A DNA stretch of 64,000 nt from Nitrospira lenta (GTDB lineage Bacteria > Nitrospirota > Nitrospiria > Nitrospirales > Nitrospiraceae). The stretch's first letter is position 1. The number at the start of each line of letters is the position of its first letter. A program made the position numbers and the translations under genes. Location of the stretch: NCBI RefSeq assembly GCF_900403705.1, contig NZ_OUNR01000012.1, forward strand, positions 248,001 through 312,000, read 5' to 3'. The notes below the pieces were generated by a model. The model was given only the letters and a program-made list of their open reading frames with translations. It was not told the origin of the DNA and made no database searches. This document shows, piece by piece, positions 1 through 7,548 of the stretch.

Positions 1-1
1 G

Positions 2-58
2 GCGCTCAAAGACCATGTGGCGAAGCCATCCACTGATCAGAAGGAGGCCCAGCCATGA
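2..58 (+). CDS. C-terminal tail of an upstream gene (partial, possibly TnsC-like)
   Basis: An open frame enters from the left edge and ends at a TGA at 56-58 that overlaps the ATG at 55. Only 18 residues are visible, ending in DQKEAQP. The position directly before the TnsD/TniQ genes is where a Tn7-like tnsC would end, but the residues themselves identify nothing. A similar tail of the same length ends at 371-373, just before the first TniQ gene, which supports this being real coding sequence. Confidence 0.35.
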   Translation, partial: ALKDHVAKPSTDQKEAQP

Positions 59-207
59 TGATCGGATGTGTGCGGCAGGGGACGGCTATTGCTGTCGTGG
101 AAGCGGATGGCGCCTCGCTCGGTGAGCACTGCAAAGCCAATGACCAAGTCAGCGGAAGTCACAGTCCATTGTCATCACCCAGGAAGAAGATGCCAGCACA
201 AGATTAA
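55..207 (+). CDS. Short ORF, possibly a decayed tniQ start
   Basis: The 50-codon frame starts at an ATG with a strong AAGGAGG six bases upstream (42-48) and overlaps the preceding stop. The product begins MMIGCV and has no recognisable domain. The first intact TniQ gene begins MMVTCI after a similar upstream tail. This may therefore be the start of a duplicated and decayed tniQ copy rather than a working small gene. I am not sure it is translated. Confidence 0.3.
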   Translation: MMIGCVRQGTAIAVVEADGASLGEHCKANDQVSGSHSPLSSPRKKMPAQD

Positions 208-313
208 GAGATCGCCGAAACGGCGCAGATCCGCACGAAAGCCGCCCCAGTCCTGCCGTGGGCATCTTCAACGGTTAATCACTGAAGGGTCGGCGAAGGG
301 CGTACCGCCGACT

Positions 314-373
314 GAAGCGCTCAACAAGCATCTTGCCAGACCTGAAAATATGCCGGAGGAAACACAGCCATGA
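314..373 (+). pseudogene. Second copy of the upstream gene tail
   Basis: This frame encodes a tail ending PEETQP and stops at 371-373, overlapping the ATG of the TniQ gene. Aligned without gaps to the tail at 2-58, both give AL..H.A.P......E.QP followed by the same ATGATG; about 33 of 54 coding bases match. The sequence between them (59-313) carries no convincing gene. I read this as a partial duplication that left a gene tail in front of each tniQ start. Confidence 0.4.
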
Positions 374-2304
374 TGGTGACCTGTATCCCGTTCCCATACG
401 AGGAAGAGACAGTGATGAGCCTCTGTGCTCGGTACGCCGAGAGAATGCCGTATAAAACAATCAGACAGGTGATGATAGAGCTGTTCGGAGTTCATGTAGG
501 TACGCTTCATCCGACTATGCCACGGCATCTCCATCGGTTCATGAGCGTTCTACCACCGGGGCATGGGCTGAGCATCGAGACGATCATAAGAAACCACACA
601 CTCCTTGAACTGTACTGCTTCTTTGCGCATGACGGTTGGCAGGAGAGGACCACCCAACTAATGAGCGAAGAACTCGCCCTTTATCCAAGCCGTTTAATAG
701 AGTCAAGTTACGCTTCTGGGAAAGTACCATTACTTCGGTATTGCCCCATCTGCAGCCGGATAGATCGAACAAAGCGGGGAGAGACCTACTGGCGACGGTT
801 ACATCAAGCGCCAGGGTGCTTGGTGTGTCCTGTCCACTGTGTGTTTCTCGAGGAGACCTCAGCCCGTGCCATGCTGCTGCGGCGTGAAGAAGCGTGGAGC
901 CTCAATAGTCATACACTAGCCGACAACCCGCGAGTGCTAGACACGAATCAGAAAGATCATCACATACTGCTCCGACTAGCTAAGGACATGGAATGGTTGT
1001 TAGGGCATCCGGAGATGCTAGTCAGTCACGACACAGTAAAAACTGCATACGGCACAATTTTGGGAAAAGCCGGCTTCGTGACTCGCACCGGGCACTTTCA
1101 GGCTACAGCACTAGTAGAGAAAGCCCAGCAGTACTTCTCTCCCACGCTCCTATCATTGATCGGCGTGCCCATCAAAAACTTGGTTAATGGGATCCGAGGG
1201 CTGTTTAAAACAGATGAAGGACGACGCAGACCGGATCTCATCCGGCATCTCCTTGTACTTCAGCTGTTAGACCGATCCGTAGAAGAGTTCTTCAGCATGA
1301 AGCCGGTTTATAAATCTTCTAAGCTCGACGAGATCTATTCGCACGTTGCTGAACAGCGTGAAAATGAACTGAAAGGTCCTTGGCGATGTCCCAATCGAGC
1401 CGCTGGGCATTATGCCAAAATGGTCGTTAAGAAACGCAGAAAAGAGCGAAAGTGGGGCGATCGATGGGTCTTCAGCTGTAAGTGCGGTATGGTGTATCGG
1501 GCTACCCATCCTGATGGTCCAGGTCGTGTCTACAGCCGGCATATTGTTCATCATGGTGCTACATGGGACTCGAAGTTGCGCCAATTATGGGAGGAGCGGA
1601 CTTTATCGCTAGTCGCGATTGCAAAGCAGCTCGGCGTCGATAGGGGGCATCTCAGACATGAGGCCCAGCGCTTACAACTGTCCCTACCAAGGAGCGTGGC
1701 GCCGCAAGGGGGAATCACGAGCTTTCCCCCTCCTAGAAGGCGACGCCGTGCGCCAAATTTAGCCTTTCATCGAAAGGTGTTCTTAACCCTTCTTCAGCAG
1801 CATCACGGAAAACCAAGATCTTTCCTTTCAAGAGAAGCGCCCCCAAGCTATGCCGCGTTATGGAGGCACGACCGGCCTTGGATGACAACACATTTACCGC
1901 CAAAACTCATGAAGCGACCCAGCCAACAGAAGAGAGATTGGCCTCTGATAGATCGCACCTGGGAGGGGCGTATTAAAGAGGCATACGCCAAGCTTGTCGG
2001 CGAGGGGATGCTGAAGCGGATTACGACAACCAGACTGTACCATGAAGCGGGACTGCGTCGTATTCCCCAAAAGCATAGGATACATGTTCCGAGCACAATG
2101 GCTGTCTTGGCTCAGCTATCGGAGAAGCGCGAGGGCAATGCGATCCGTCGCATTCAGTGGGCTGTACGGGTTGCGGGAGAATCCGGAGGTGTCTGTGTAC
2201 TTAATAATATGACGACATGGCAAGAGCTGCGAATGTCATATAAGACTTGGAAGCTGCCGGTAGTGCAACAAGTCGTCAAACAACTTCAGACCAATGCCTT
2301 CTAA
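370..2304 (+). CDS. tniQ: TnsD/TniQ-family transposition target selector (first copy)
   Basis: TniQ/TnsD proteins bind target DNA and recruit the Tn7-like transposition machinery to an attachment site. The 644-residue product opens with an N-terminal TniQ pattern (FPYEEETVMSLCARYAERM). A zinc-finger set follows: CPIC near residue 125 and CPVH near 154, in the usual setting LRYCPIC...GETYWRRLHQ. A second metal site shows near 360-390 (C-x6-H then CKCG), as in full-length TnsD rather than short TniQ. A GGAGG 12 bases upstream fits the start, though ATG at 373 is an alternative. The next TniQ-type gene overlaps its end by 11 bases, so the two are probably co-translated. GC and codon use are less GC-rich than in the chromosomal half of the window. 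Confidence 0.85.
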   Translation: MMVTCIPFPYEEETVMSLCARYAERMPYKTIRQVMIELFGVHVGTLHPTMPRHLHRFMSVLPPGHGLSIETIIRNHTLLELYCFFAHDGWQERTTQLMSEELALYPSRLIESSYASGKVPLLRYCPICSRIDRTKRGETYWRRLHQAPGCLVCPVHCVFLEETSARAMLLRREEAWSLNSHTLADNPRVLDTNQKDHHILLRLAKDMEWLLGHPEMLVSHDTVKTAYGTILGKAGFVTRTGHFQATALVEKAQQYFSPTLLSLIGVPIKNLVNGIRGLFKTDEGRRRPDLIRHLLVLQLLDRSVEEFFSMKPVYKSSKLDEIYSHVAEQRENELKGPWRCPNRAAGHYAKMVVKKRRKERKWGDRWVFSCKCGMVYRATHPDGPGRVYSRHIVHHGATWDSKLRQLWEERTLSLVAIAKQLGVDRGHLRHEAQRLQLSLPRSVAPQGGITSFPPPRRRRRAPNLAFHRKVFLTLLQQHHGKPRSFLSREAPPSYAALWRHDRPWMTTHLPPKLMKRPSQQKRDWPLIDRTWEGRIKEAYAKLVGEGMLKRITTTRLYHEAGLRRIPQKHRIHVPSTMAVLAQLSEKREGNAIRRIQWAVRVAGESGGVCVLNNMTTWQELRMSYKTWKLPVVQQVVKQLQTNAF

Positions 2305-4192
2305 GCTTGATGCCCTGATGGGTAGCTTTCCTCGTCCCTATCGGGAAGAACTTTGGATGAGTGTATGGGAGCGCTACAGAGCTATGATGCGATTGCATCA
2401 CGGTCTGAGTTGTAAAATCTTTGGATCACGCATCGCAAGCCTGCTCGGATCAGTCGCTGACCTTCACGAGATCGTTCATTTCATGCCACCGGGTTACTGT
2501 ATGACTGCTGACGATCTTCTGAAAGGGCATACCTTGTACCCATGCTATGTGCCGTTCGTCAGTCCACGAGTCCGACAGCAATTAGAGAAGCTGCGACATG
2601 GGCGTGCAGCATTCTCTAGCTTATTCATAGGCCGCCGCAATACCATCGCTATGCCAGAATTCCTGCGGTATTGTCCGACTTGTGTTAAAGAGGATCGAGA
2701 AAGTCTTGGTGAAACCTACTGGCAGCGTCTTCCGCAGGTCCCTGGAGTGGAAGTGTGTCCCAAGCATGAGGTTTGGTTTGAGAACAGCTTAGTTCCGAGG
2801 ACCGGGGGACATGAATTCATTACCGCGGAATCAGCCATTCCTACGGCCATTCCACGCCCTCTCAAGCTATATACGCTAGGAAGAGATTCCCGTGTGGCCG
2901 TGGCGAAGGACGTCCAGTGGCTTCTCCAGCATGGAAGCGTGGCCGCTCACTTTACCTATTCCGAGAAATACCGTTTTCTCATGGCGGAACGAGGATGGGG
3001 CACGTATCGCAAACGCCTTACCTGGCATCCATTTTGGTCCGCCTTTTCACAGATGCATCCGATAAGCTGGCTCCGAAGCCTGGAAGGCCATGGGAAGCCG
3101 CTCAGTACGGGACGAGGCATTCGGGCTCTCCTTTCGGCTCACGAGCGAGCGCTACCGCCTGTGTTTCATCTCTTGTTGATTCATTTTCTGGGCTTGACAG
3201 TTGAAGAGTTTCTACTGGCGCCTGACCGTCCCGATTGGTTTGGAACCAGTCCCTGGCCGTGTCTCAATCCGGTCGCGCCACATGTCAACCACCGTGCGGT
3301 GGTCCAGCATGAGGTGCGAACGCGTCGGCAGGATGGCCGGCCGATCGGAACCTTTCTCTGCGGGTGTGGCTTCAGCTATTCCCGCGTAGGGCCTGATTGG
3401 GGGCCTCTGGCAGCGTATCAATATGACCGTGTGGAAGCCTACGGGCTGTATTGGGAGTGGGTGCTTCGGAAAGGCTGGCAAGATCGGCGTGTGAGCCGTC
3501 AAGAACTCGCAACCCGCCTCGGCATTTCGAGCGTGACACTGTGGCAGGAAGCGCGTCGCCTCGGGTTGCTGCCCCTGTCGAGGTCTTCGCGAAAGCCTGG
3601 CCGTCAACTGCAGCAGGGGAGAGGGTCTGTCACAGAACGTGAGCGCCGGCGAACCCAGTGGGAGCAATTGGCACAACGACATCGCCGGACCATGAGTCAG
3701 GAGCGGCGTTGCCGTCGGCTCTACGCCTGGTTGTTTCGATGGGACCAGGCCTGGCTCGAGACTAAGCGGAGAACCACACGTGCACGTGGCTTCACACGGA
3801 CATGGGCTCCTCGGCTTGATTGGGCGATACGAGATCGACAGCTTGCCGCGGCGATCACGAAGACCGGGATCCAGATCAAGGGGGAGCAGGGGATTCCCCA
3901 GTGGATCAGTACTCATCGGCTCGTGACGGCCTCGGGTCATGGCCGATGGATCGTTCTTAATCTTGGCCGGCTCCCAAAGACGCGGCAGGCCATCCAGTCT
4001 GCGGTGGAGTCTCGCGAGGCGTTTCGGGTGAGGCGAGAGACCTGGAGGATTCAGCACGGTGCATTGGCCAAAGGGGTGTCAGTGGGAAACCCGACCAATC
4101 CACGGTCAGGCGAGCTGTTTCAGCGGATTCACGGAGAGGCGGTCCGCGATGGGCAACAGGGTCTGTTTGGAGCAGAGGGAGGGGGCTGGTGA
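2294..4192 (+). CDS. tniQ: TnsD/TniQ-family transposition target selector (second copy)
   Basis: This 632-residue protein has the same layout as its upstream neighbour. It starts FPRPYREELWMSVWERY, has CPTC near residue 127 and CPKH near 154 within RYCPTC...GETYWQRLPQ, and a second zinc site near 335-365 ending in CGCGFSYSR. The C-terminal 150 residues (WAPRLDW...QWIS.HRL...) are repeated in the gene at 4531-5172. Two full-length selectors side by side suggest one for a fixed chromosomal attachment site and one for another target class; that division of labour is inference. The start overlaps the previous gene and has only a weak ribosome-binding site. A later ATG at 2318 is possible. Confidence 0.83.
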   Translation: MPSKLDALMGSFPRPYREELWMSVWERYRAMMRLHHGLSCKIFGSRIASLLGSVADLHEIVHFMPPGYCMTADDLLKGHTLYPCYVPFVSPRVRQQLEKLRHGRAAFSSLFIGRRNTIAMPEFLRYCPTCVKEDRESLGETYWQRLPQVPGVEVCPKHEVWFENSLVPRTGGHEFITAESAIPTAIPRPLKLYTLGRDSRVAVAKDVQWLLQHGSVAAHFTYSEKYRFLMAERGWGTYRKRLTWHPFWSAFSQMHPISWLRSLEGHGKPLSTGRGIRALLSAHERALPPVFHLLLIHFLGLTVEEFLLAPDRPDWFGTSPWPCLNPVAPHVNHRAVVQHEVRTRRQDGRPIGTFLCGCGFSYSRVGPDWGPLAAYQYDRVEAYGLYWEWVLRKGWQDRRVSRQELATRLGISSVTLWQEARRLGLLPLSRSSRKPGRQLQQGRGSVTERERRRTQWEQLAQRHRRTMSQERRCRRLYAWLFRWDQAWLETKRRTTRARGFTRTWAPRLDWAIRDRQLAAAITKTGIQIKGEQGIPQWISTHRLVTASGHGRWIVLNLGRLPKTRQAIQSAVESREAFRVRRETWRIQHGALAKGVSVGNPTNPRSGELFQRIHGEAVRDGQQGLFGAEGGGW

Positions 4193-4237
4193 AAAGACTG
4201 GCCAGAAAACCGTGCGCGTTTTTCTAGGAGGCAGCCG

Positions 4238-4519
4238 ATGACGGGTCCGACACCCTGCGGGTATGGCTGTGGTGCGGTGCTCCCGGTTGGGACGAATCGC
4301 GGGAAGCCGCGCCGCTTTCTCACCGAGTCCCACCGGCGTCGGTGGTGGTCCCAGGCTCGCCATCAGGGCGCCGTCCGTCTGCGAGCCAGGGCCCCTCGGC
4401 CATCCCGACAACCGAGAGAGCGATGGATCAATTTCCTCGCCCTTGCTCCATTCGATCGGCGACGACTGTTGGAAGTCTTGCTGGCTCAGGGGGAACGAGT
4501 GACGACCACAAACCCGTAG
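4238..4519 (+). CDS. Small cysteine-containing basic protein
   Basis: The 93-residue frame starts 6 bases after a perfect AGGAGG (4226-4231), the best ribosome-binding site in this part of the element. The product begins MTGPTPCGYGCG, then a basic stretch ending SHRRRWW, and is rich in arginine. CGYGCG followed by a basic, aromatic stretch resembles half of a small zinc finger, but only two cysteines are present. A second, shortened copy of the same start lies at 5224-5277. Function unknown; its place between a TnsD gene and the partial TnsD duplicate suggests a transposon accessory gene. Confidence 0.55.
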   Translation: MTGPTPCGYGCGAVLPVGTNRGKPRRFLTESHRRRWWSQARHQGAVRLRARAPRPSRQPRERWINFLALAPFDRRRLLEVLLAQGERVTTTNP

Positions 4520-4530
4520 TATAGAGGAGC

Positions 4531-5172
4531 ATGATGAACAGGGCAGACCCAAAGACCGTCTCCGTGCGGATCTCGATCACTGGGGCTCAGAAGGACAAGT
4601 TGCAACGCCGGATTAGCCATGGAGGGACCGGGACGCTCTCCAGTGAAATCGGTCGAGCGATTGATCAGTATCATGCTGGTCCCAAACAGGTCGAACAAGC
4701 TTTTCTCAGGGAGCTGAAGAACGCGAAACCGAAGGACTGTGAGCAAAAGCGGGTGCAGTGGCAACAGCTTGCCCAGCGTGGATTGCGAGAGATCGGGGGG
4801 ACTCGGGACTGGGCTCCGCGTCTGGACTGGTCTGCTCGTGATCGCCAGGTGGCTGGGGCAATTACTCGGACGGCCGCACAGTTGAACGCGCATCAAGGCC
4901 CACCGCAGTGGATCAGTCGACATCGGCTCATCACTCACTCGGGCTATGCTCGATGGATAGCACCCTATTTGGATCGGCTTCCGCAGACACGCCAGGCAAT
5001 CCAGACGGCAGTAGAAACACGCCAGGCTTTTCAACTGAGGCGAGCGGCCTGGTATGAGGGGAGGGAAAAAGAGGTAGCCGGTAAGGCGGCTGAGTCATGG
5101 TCACGACATCCCCCGGTGCCATCAGCGTGTGGGCAACAGGGGCTCTTTGATGCAAGCGAAGGGGGTTGGTGA
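4531..5172 (+). CDS. Chimera: ribbon-helix-helix-like N-terminus joined to TnsD C-terminal region
   Basis: The 213-residue product has two parts. Residues 1-55 (KTVSVRISITGAQKDKL...TLSSEIGRAIDQY) have the length and pattern of a ribbon-helix-helix DNA-binding domain. Residues 70-213 align with the last 170 residues of the TnsD-type protein ending at 4192: shared WAPRLDW, RDRQ.A.AIT, QWIS.HRL, LP.TRQAIQ.AVE.R.AF and a C-terminus QQGLF...GGW. About 45 residues of the parent around its YAWLFRWDQAW segment are missing. A GAGGAG precedes the ATG at 4531. It may modulate target selection by sharing the DNA-binding tail of TnsD; that is inference. Confidence 0.6.
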   Translation: MMNRADPKTVSVRISITGAQKDKLQRRISHGGTGTLSSEIGRAIDQYHAGPKQVEQAFLRELKNAKPKDCEQKRVQWQQLAQRGLREIGGTRDWAPRLDWSARDRQVAGAITRTAAQLNAHQGPPQWISRHRLITHSGYARWIAPYLDRLPQTRQAIQTAVETRQAFQLRRAAWYEGREKEVAGKAAESWSRHPPVPSACGQQGLFDASEGGW

Positions 5173-5223
5173 CAAATCCGGAGACAAAACCGTGCCCGTT
5201 TTCTGGAGGACATCCGTCTTCGT

Positions 5224-5277
5224 ATGATAGAGCCGAGACTCTGTAGATGCGGCTGTGGGGGCTCTGCTGCCGGTTAG
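5224..5277 (+). pseudogene. Truncated second copy of the small cysteine protein gene
   Basis: After a GGAGGA and an ATG at 5224 the frame reads 17 residues (MIEPRLCRCGCGGSAAG) and stops. It corresponds to the start of the intact gene at 4238 (TPCGYGCGAVLPVG), and the matching DNA continues after the stop. It is a decayed by-product of the tandem duplication. Confidence 0.6.
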
Positions 5278-5455
5278 GACGGAGCACGGGAAGCCACGCC
5301 GTTCTTTACCGCGTGAGCCACGGCGCTGTGAGTGGCGGGTGAAAAGTCATGTATAGGACATGATCACTGAATGGACGATGAGGGTGTTGATACCGAGCCC
5401 ACTGTGATGGCGGGTGTGAAAAAATTCTGGGCCGGCTCATGAGAGGAGAGACGAA

Positions 5456-5914
5456 ATGACCCTGGGTCCTATGCAGGCATATAGCCAAGCCGTCCACAAG
5501 TATAGTGGGCGCAAAAAGCTCACGAACAAGGCCATGCTCCACTGGCTCGAGGTTGTGTTGCCCACATTGCCGCCTCGGACGCAGCAAATATTCGTCGATG
5601 AGCTTTTCTTTCTTACCACAGGGTTGCCGCCGATGTACGCCGACTCGGAGCCCACTAAGACAAGGAAATCTGCCGAGAAACCCGCGGGAAAGCGGAAAAC
5701 CGTCAAGAGGAGCGCACAAGCAACACAAGACGCGTTTTATATTCAGCAGGAGGCAGTTGAGGCATTTGGAACAGAGTCCAAAGCGAATGTCTGGCTCACG
5801 CGACCTAACTCTCGCCTCAAGAACAAGACTCCACTTTTCCTACTTGGGACCAAAGCCGGTAATGCGCGCGTACAGAACCTTCTCAAACAGATTGAACACG
5901 AAAAGCAAAGTTAA
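5456..5914 (+). CDS. Orphan Xre/MbcA/ParS-type antitoxin-like protein (DUF2384)
   Basis: The last 55 residues of this 152-residue protein follow the DUF2384 toxin-binding pattern: EAFGTESKANVWLTRPN..L...TPL.LL.T..GN..V...L..IEH. Known members neutralise RES- or COOH-type toxins that attack NAD or tRNA. The N-terminal 60 residues are helical-looking but do not read as a clear Xre HTH, and residues 60-85 are a lysine/arginine-rich linker. No RES-domain toxin follows: a hairpin and more than 400 bases of non-coding DNA come next. A GAGGAGAG sits just before the ATG. It may be an orphan antitoxin or a regulator. Confidence 0.6.
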   Translation: MTLGPMQAYSQAVHKYSGRKKLTNKAMLHWLEVVLPTLPPRTQQIFVDELFFLTTGLPPMYADSEPTKTRKSAEKPAGKRKTVKRSAQATQDAFYIQQEAVEAFGTESKANVWLTRPNSRLKNKTPLFLLGTKAGNARVQNLLKQIEHEKQS

Positions 5915-6350
5915 CGTGTGCCAAGGGGATCGGTTTGCCCGTTCCCAGAATCGTGCTTCGCACTTCTATACTCGGTGAGCAGGTCATGTACTCGAACTGG
6001 GTCTGGCCTTAGTGATTTAAGGCCATTTATCACGAAGTGAAATATGGAAATGAGTTGGTTTTCAGGTCTTACGAGGAAGGTTTCATGTCCCGCTAGATAG
6101 GGGTGCGTATTTCATGTTTCTTGACCGGTCAATTCGGGTAAATGACGGGGCTTAGTAATGGTCTATTTGAAAATTCTCTAGTCGAGTCCCGGCCACAAAC
6201 AGCTCGCCATCTGATCTTCATCTCTACGATTTCGCAATTTAACTAGCTGGCTCGGACTACCGTTCCCCTTTGCCGCGCTCGTGTTTCCCTGACAGTTATA
6301 CGAAACTAATCCTCTTCGGTAAGACCTCGGGTAACCCAGGAGGGCAAATC
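5915..6350. other. Intergenic stretch with one hairpin
   Basis: These 436 bases hold no convincing gene and are more AT-rich than their flanks. The only structure I can support is the perfect hairpin at 6004-6025. The ribosome-binding site of the next gene lies at its right edge (AGGAGGG, 6338-6344). Confidence 0.6.
6004..6030 (+). terminator. Candidate rho-independent terminator
   Basis: TGGCCTTA (6004-6011) and TAAGGCCA (6018-6025) form a perfect 8-bp stem with a 6-base loop, followed by TTTAT. It lies 90 bases after the antitoxin-like gene and before a long non-coding stretch. The T-tract is short, so termination may be partial. Confidence 0.45.
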
Positions 6351-7484
6351 ATGTTTGGAGAGCATTCTAAGGGGGCCCAAGTATCTCGCGAAGCGCTGTA
6401 CGACCAAGTCTGGGCCACACCGATGACCAAGGTGGCCAAGGAGTATGGGATTTCAGACGTGGCGCTCGCGAAGATCTGCAAGAAACTGAATGTTCCCTAC
6501 CCAGGGCGCGGCTACTGGCGGAGAAAAGAGACGGGCAAAACTGTTAAGCAAACGGCCCTCCCTCCTAGCCAAGATCCCAGCAAACAGCAGGTAACGATCC
6601 ATCGAACCATTCGGGCTGAGATGACGTTTTCTGAGGACGTTGCTCAGAGGATCGCTGCTGAACAAGCGCCTGGACAGACCATCGAGGTGCCTGAACGCCT
6701 CGGCAAGACCCACCGGCTGATTAGCGGCCAACTCACCACCTGGCGATCTGCCTCTGTCGATGAGTATGGCGCCATTCAATCCGGCACGCTCCGGCAACTC
6801 AACATTCGGGTCAGTCCTCAAGCCCTCTCCCGTGCACTCAGAATCATGAATACGCTCTTCTGCGCATTGGAAACCCGCGGGTATCCAGTTGGCAACCAGG
6901 AGGGGTATAGGAAGACACTTGGGGTCCGAATCAATGATGAGCCTGTCGAGTTTGGTCTCGAAGAGAAATTTCAGCGGATTGAACTCCCGCAGGATCCGAA
7001 ACGTCGGTCGAGTCCTTGGAGCTATCCTCGACACGAATATCGATATGTGGCGACGGGTATCCTCACCCTGAAGATCAATGAATGGGTGGATGGGGTGCAA
7101 AAGTCTTGGAGTGATGGGAAGACTGCGCGGCTGGAAACTACCCTCAATAACTTTCTCGTCGGCCTGTTGAAGGTTGCTGAAGCTCTCAAAGCCAGACGTC
7201 TCAAACAAGAGGAAGAAGCACGACTTCGGCAGGAAGCTCAGCGGCGCCGTGAGGAAGAAGAGCAACGACAACAAGAAAAGCAACGTAGACGGCAGGCTCT
7301 GTTCAACGAAGCGGAGAGCTGGGCGAAAGCTCAACAACTTCGTACCTACCTCGCCGCGGTGAAAGAAGCAGTGGTTACGAAACATGGAACGATCCAACCG
7401 GGCAGCGAAGCAGACCAATGGTTCAGCTGGGCTTATCAGCAAGCAGACGCCCTTGATCCGCTCCGATCTCCAAAATCCACCTGA
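6351..7484 (+). CDS. Conserved HTH/coiled-coil protein of unknown function
   Basis: The 377-residue product starts MFGEHSKGAQ after a good AGGAGGG; an upstream in-frame ATG at 6270 has no such site. Residues 13-60 (SREALYDQVWATPMTKVAKEYGISDVALAKICKKLNVPYPGRGYW) are a helix-turn-helix-like module that I recognise from hypothetical proteins scattered in accessory regions. The middle is mixed alpha/beta. Residues 270-330 are a long charged coiled coil (EEEARLRQEAQRRREEEEQRQQ). It may bind DNA through the N-terminus, but no enzymatic motif is visible. It runs the same way as the WYL regulator 64 bases downstream and may share its transcript. Confidence 0.7.
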   Translation: MFGEHSKGAQVSREALYDQVWATPMTKVAKEYGISDVALAKICKKLNVPYPGRGYWRRKETGKTVKQTALPPSQDPSKQQVTIHRTIRAEMTFSEDVAQRIAAEQAPGQTIEVPERLGKTHRLISGQLTTWRSASVDEYGAIQSGTLRQLNIRVSPQALSRALRIMNTLFCALETRGYPVGNQEGYRKTLGVRINDEPVEFGLEEKFQRIELPQDPKRRSSPWSYPRHEYRYVATGILTLKINEWVDGVQKSWSDGKTARLETTLNNFLVGLLKVAEALKARRLKQEEEARLRQEAQRRREEEEQRQQEKQRRRQALFNEAESWAKAQQLRTYLAAVKEAVVTKHGTIQPGSEADQWFSWAYQQADALDPLRSPKST

Positions 7485-7548
7485 AAGCAGGGATGTTCTA
7501 GATGGTCAGATTGTGGCATGGTACGAGCCCAGCGTTTGAAGGAGAACC

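Larger units (their letters stand above)
3646..5340 (+). repeat. Imperfect tandem segmental duplication (about 3646-4350 and 4745-5340)
   Basis: The end of the second TnsD gene, the leader after it (AAAACCGTGC.CGTTTT) and the start of the CGYGCG small gene (GGGAAGCC.CGCCG) recur in order about 1 kb downstream. The second copy has a deletion of roughly 45 codons and a stop that truncates the small gene. Homology extends through non-coding sequence, so this is a DNA-level duplication and not just shared domains. Confidence 0.75.

Noticed and set aside
3212-4057. 281-codon minus-strand frame opposite the second TnsD gene
   Set aside because: It is an antisense shadow of a protein with clear zinc motifs, has proline/arginine-heavy composition and no ribosome-binding site.
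6170-6200. TAGTCGAGTCCCGGCCA resembling the end of a tRNA, as at integration sites
   Set aside because: No acceptor or anticodon stem can be folded around it and no matching tRNA is nearby.
6453-7442. 329-codon minus-strand frame
   Set aside because: It lies entirely opposite the HTH/coiled-coil gene; its residues mirror the glutamate/arginine codons of that coiled coil.
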